Assembly: GCF_001413955.1 (NCBI RefSeq)
Contig: NZ_LCTZ01000002.1
Span: 3,148,501 to 3,212,500, forward strand
DNA: 64,000 bases
Source of the DNA: Flagellimonas eckloniae
GTDB taxonomy: Bacteria > Bacteroidota > Bacteroidia > Flavobacteriales > Flavobacteriaceae
Reading direction: 5' to 3'
Numbering within the stretch: the stretch's first letter is position 1; every line of letters starts with the position of its first letter. Positions 63,843-64,000 of this stretch are shown one piece after another. Both the position numbers and the translations under genes were made by a program. Under the pieces are notes generated by a model. That model made no database searches, had not been told where the DNA came from, and saw only the letters and a list, made by a program, of their open reading frames with translations.

Positions 63843-64000
63843 TTATTTTTTTGGAAAAAGCTTGTGGGCCATTACTTCTTCCATTTGTAGCACATGGCGT
63901 TCTGTGTGTCCGGCCGCAAAAATAATAAGCTGTACGCCATCAACTGTTCCGAAGGGCAAATCACTGTTAAAACGGTTCCTTAAATCGTCTTCGGTCGTTT
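63843..64000 (-). CDS. DinB-superfamily protein, partial (C-terminal end)
   Basis: The frame enters from the window edge and ends with TAA at 63843-63845. The visible 51 residues read DDLRNRFNSDLPFG, then GVQLIIFAAGHTERHVLQMEEV and a final basic tail. The His-x-x-x-His spacing of HTERH near the end is typical for the last helix of the DinB fold (metal ligands). The 5' part is outside the window. It could be a thiol-transferase-like or other DinB protein. Confidence 0.7.
   Translation of the reverse strand, partial: TTEDDLRNRFNSDLPFGTVDGVQLIIFAAGHTERHVLQMEEVMAHKLFPKK

Noticed and set aside
1..64000. tRNA, rRNA, CRISPR, insertion sequences or prophage
   Set aside because: No cloverleaf, repeat array, transposase, integrase or phage structural gene was seen on either strand.

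Overview
The window looks like chromosomal core and near-core DNA of a marine-type member of the Flavobacteriaceae (Bacteroidota). The evidence is low-GC DNA, promoter elements of the Bacteroidota type (TAnnTTTG at -7), several lipoproteins and signal-peptide proteins of Bacteroidota type, TonB-dependent receptors with an N-terminal carboxypeptidase-regulatory-like domain, and families common in this group (DUF5689/lamin-tail lipoprotein, degenerate TraR/DksA protein, SulP transporter, cNMP-binding thioredoxin-reductase-like protein). I found no rRNA, tRNA, insertion sequence, prophage or CRISPR array. Both ends cut genes.

Layout. 0-2.3 kb: 5' part of a large secreted beta-propeller protein (minus). 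2.5-4.3 kb: phosphoesterase and acyl-ACP desaturase. 4.4-5.9 kb: a membrane-anchored helix-hairpin-helix protein paired with an OmpA-like protein. 6.0-6.2 kb: a likely small RNA. 6.2-8.8 kb: operon for 3-hydroxyanthranilate dioxygenase, a DUF1304 protein and an ALDH7-type dehydrogenase. 8.9-10.5 kb: CAP-domain lipoprotein, CvpA and a small protein. 10.7-15.6 kb: glycerol-3-phosphate metabolism (glpD with a LacI-type operator, gpsA), a PDZ-alpha/beta hydrolase and a membrane LytTR regulator. 15.7-23.1 kb: lipoprotein, SulP transporter, DinB and YCII proteins, a lipocalin-like protein, cytochrome c, YheT hydrolase and bestrophin. 23.1-26.6 kb: a decayed UBP zinc-finger gene in front of a cNMP/thioredoxin-reductase-like protein, nitronate monooxygenase and a thioesterase. 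27.1-30.5 kb: an ArsR-headed operon ending in a truncated SMI1/KNR4-like remnant. 30.6-37.7 kb: PLP sulfur-amino-acid enzyme, gdhA, recO, TonB receptor. 37.8-44 kb: LEA-like lipoprotein, ileS, DksA-like protein, GIN-domain protein, lspA, folate cyclo-ligase. 44.5-48.6 kb: uvrC and patatin/outer-membrane protein. 48.9-53.7 kb: small RNA candidate, then an operon DUF3108 - tryptophan dioxygenase - M23 peptidase - pgi. 53.9-62.4 kb: two TonB receptors, the second next to a secreted EEP nuclease and a DUF5689/lamin-tail lipoprotein. 62.4-64 kb: small membrane proteins, SYLF protein and the end of a DinB protein.

How the genes work together. Two kynurenine-pathway enzymes (positions 8.2 and 49.8 kb) point to tryptophan breakdown or de novo NAD synthesis. 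GlpD and GpsA link glycerol-3-phosphate to respiration and lipid synthesis. The 57-62 kb cluster (secreted nuclease, receptor, surface lipoprotein) is the best candidate for a functional system, possibly uptake of extracellular nucleic acid or phosphate; this is inference. Other points of note: an isoleucyl-tRNA synthetase whose HIGH motif reads GIHH, a zinc-finger pseudogene with three separate lesions, a perfect LacI-type operator inside the glpD promoter, and a repeated 16-base motif in front of terminators that may mark a small-RNA family.
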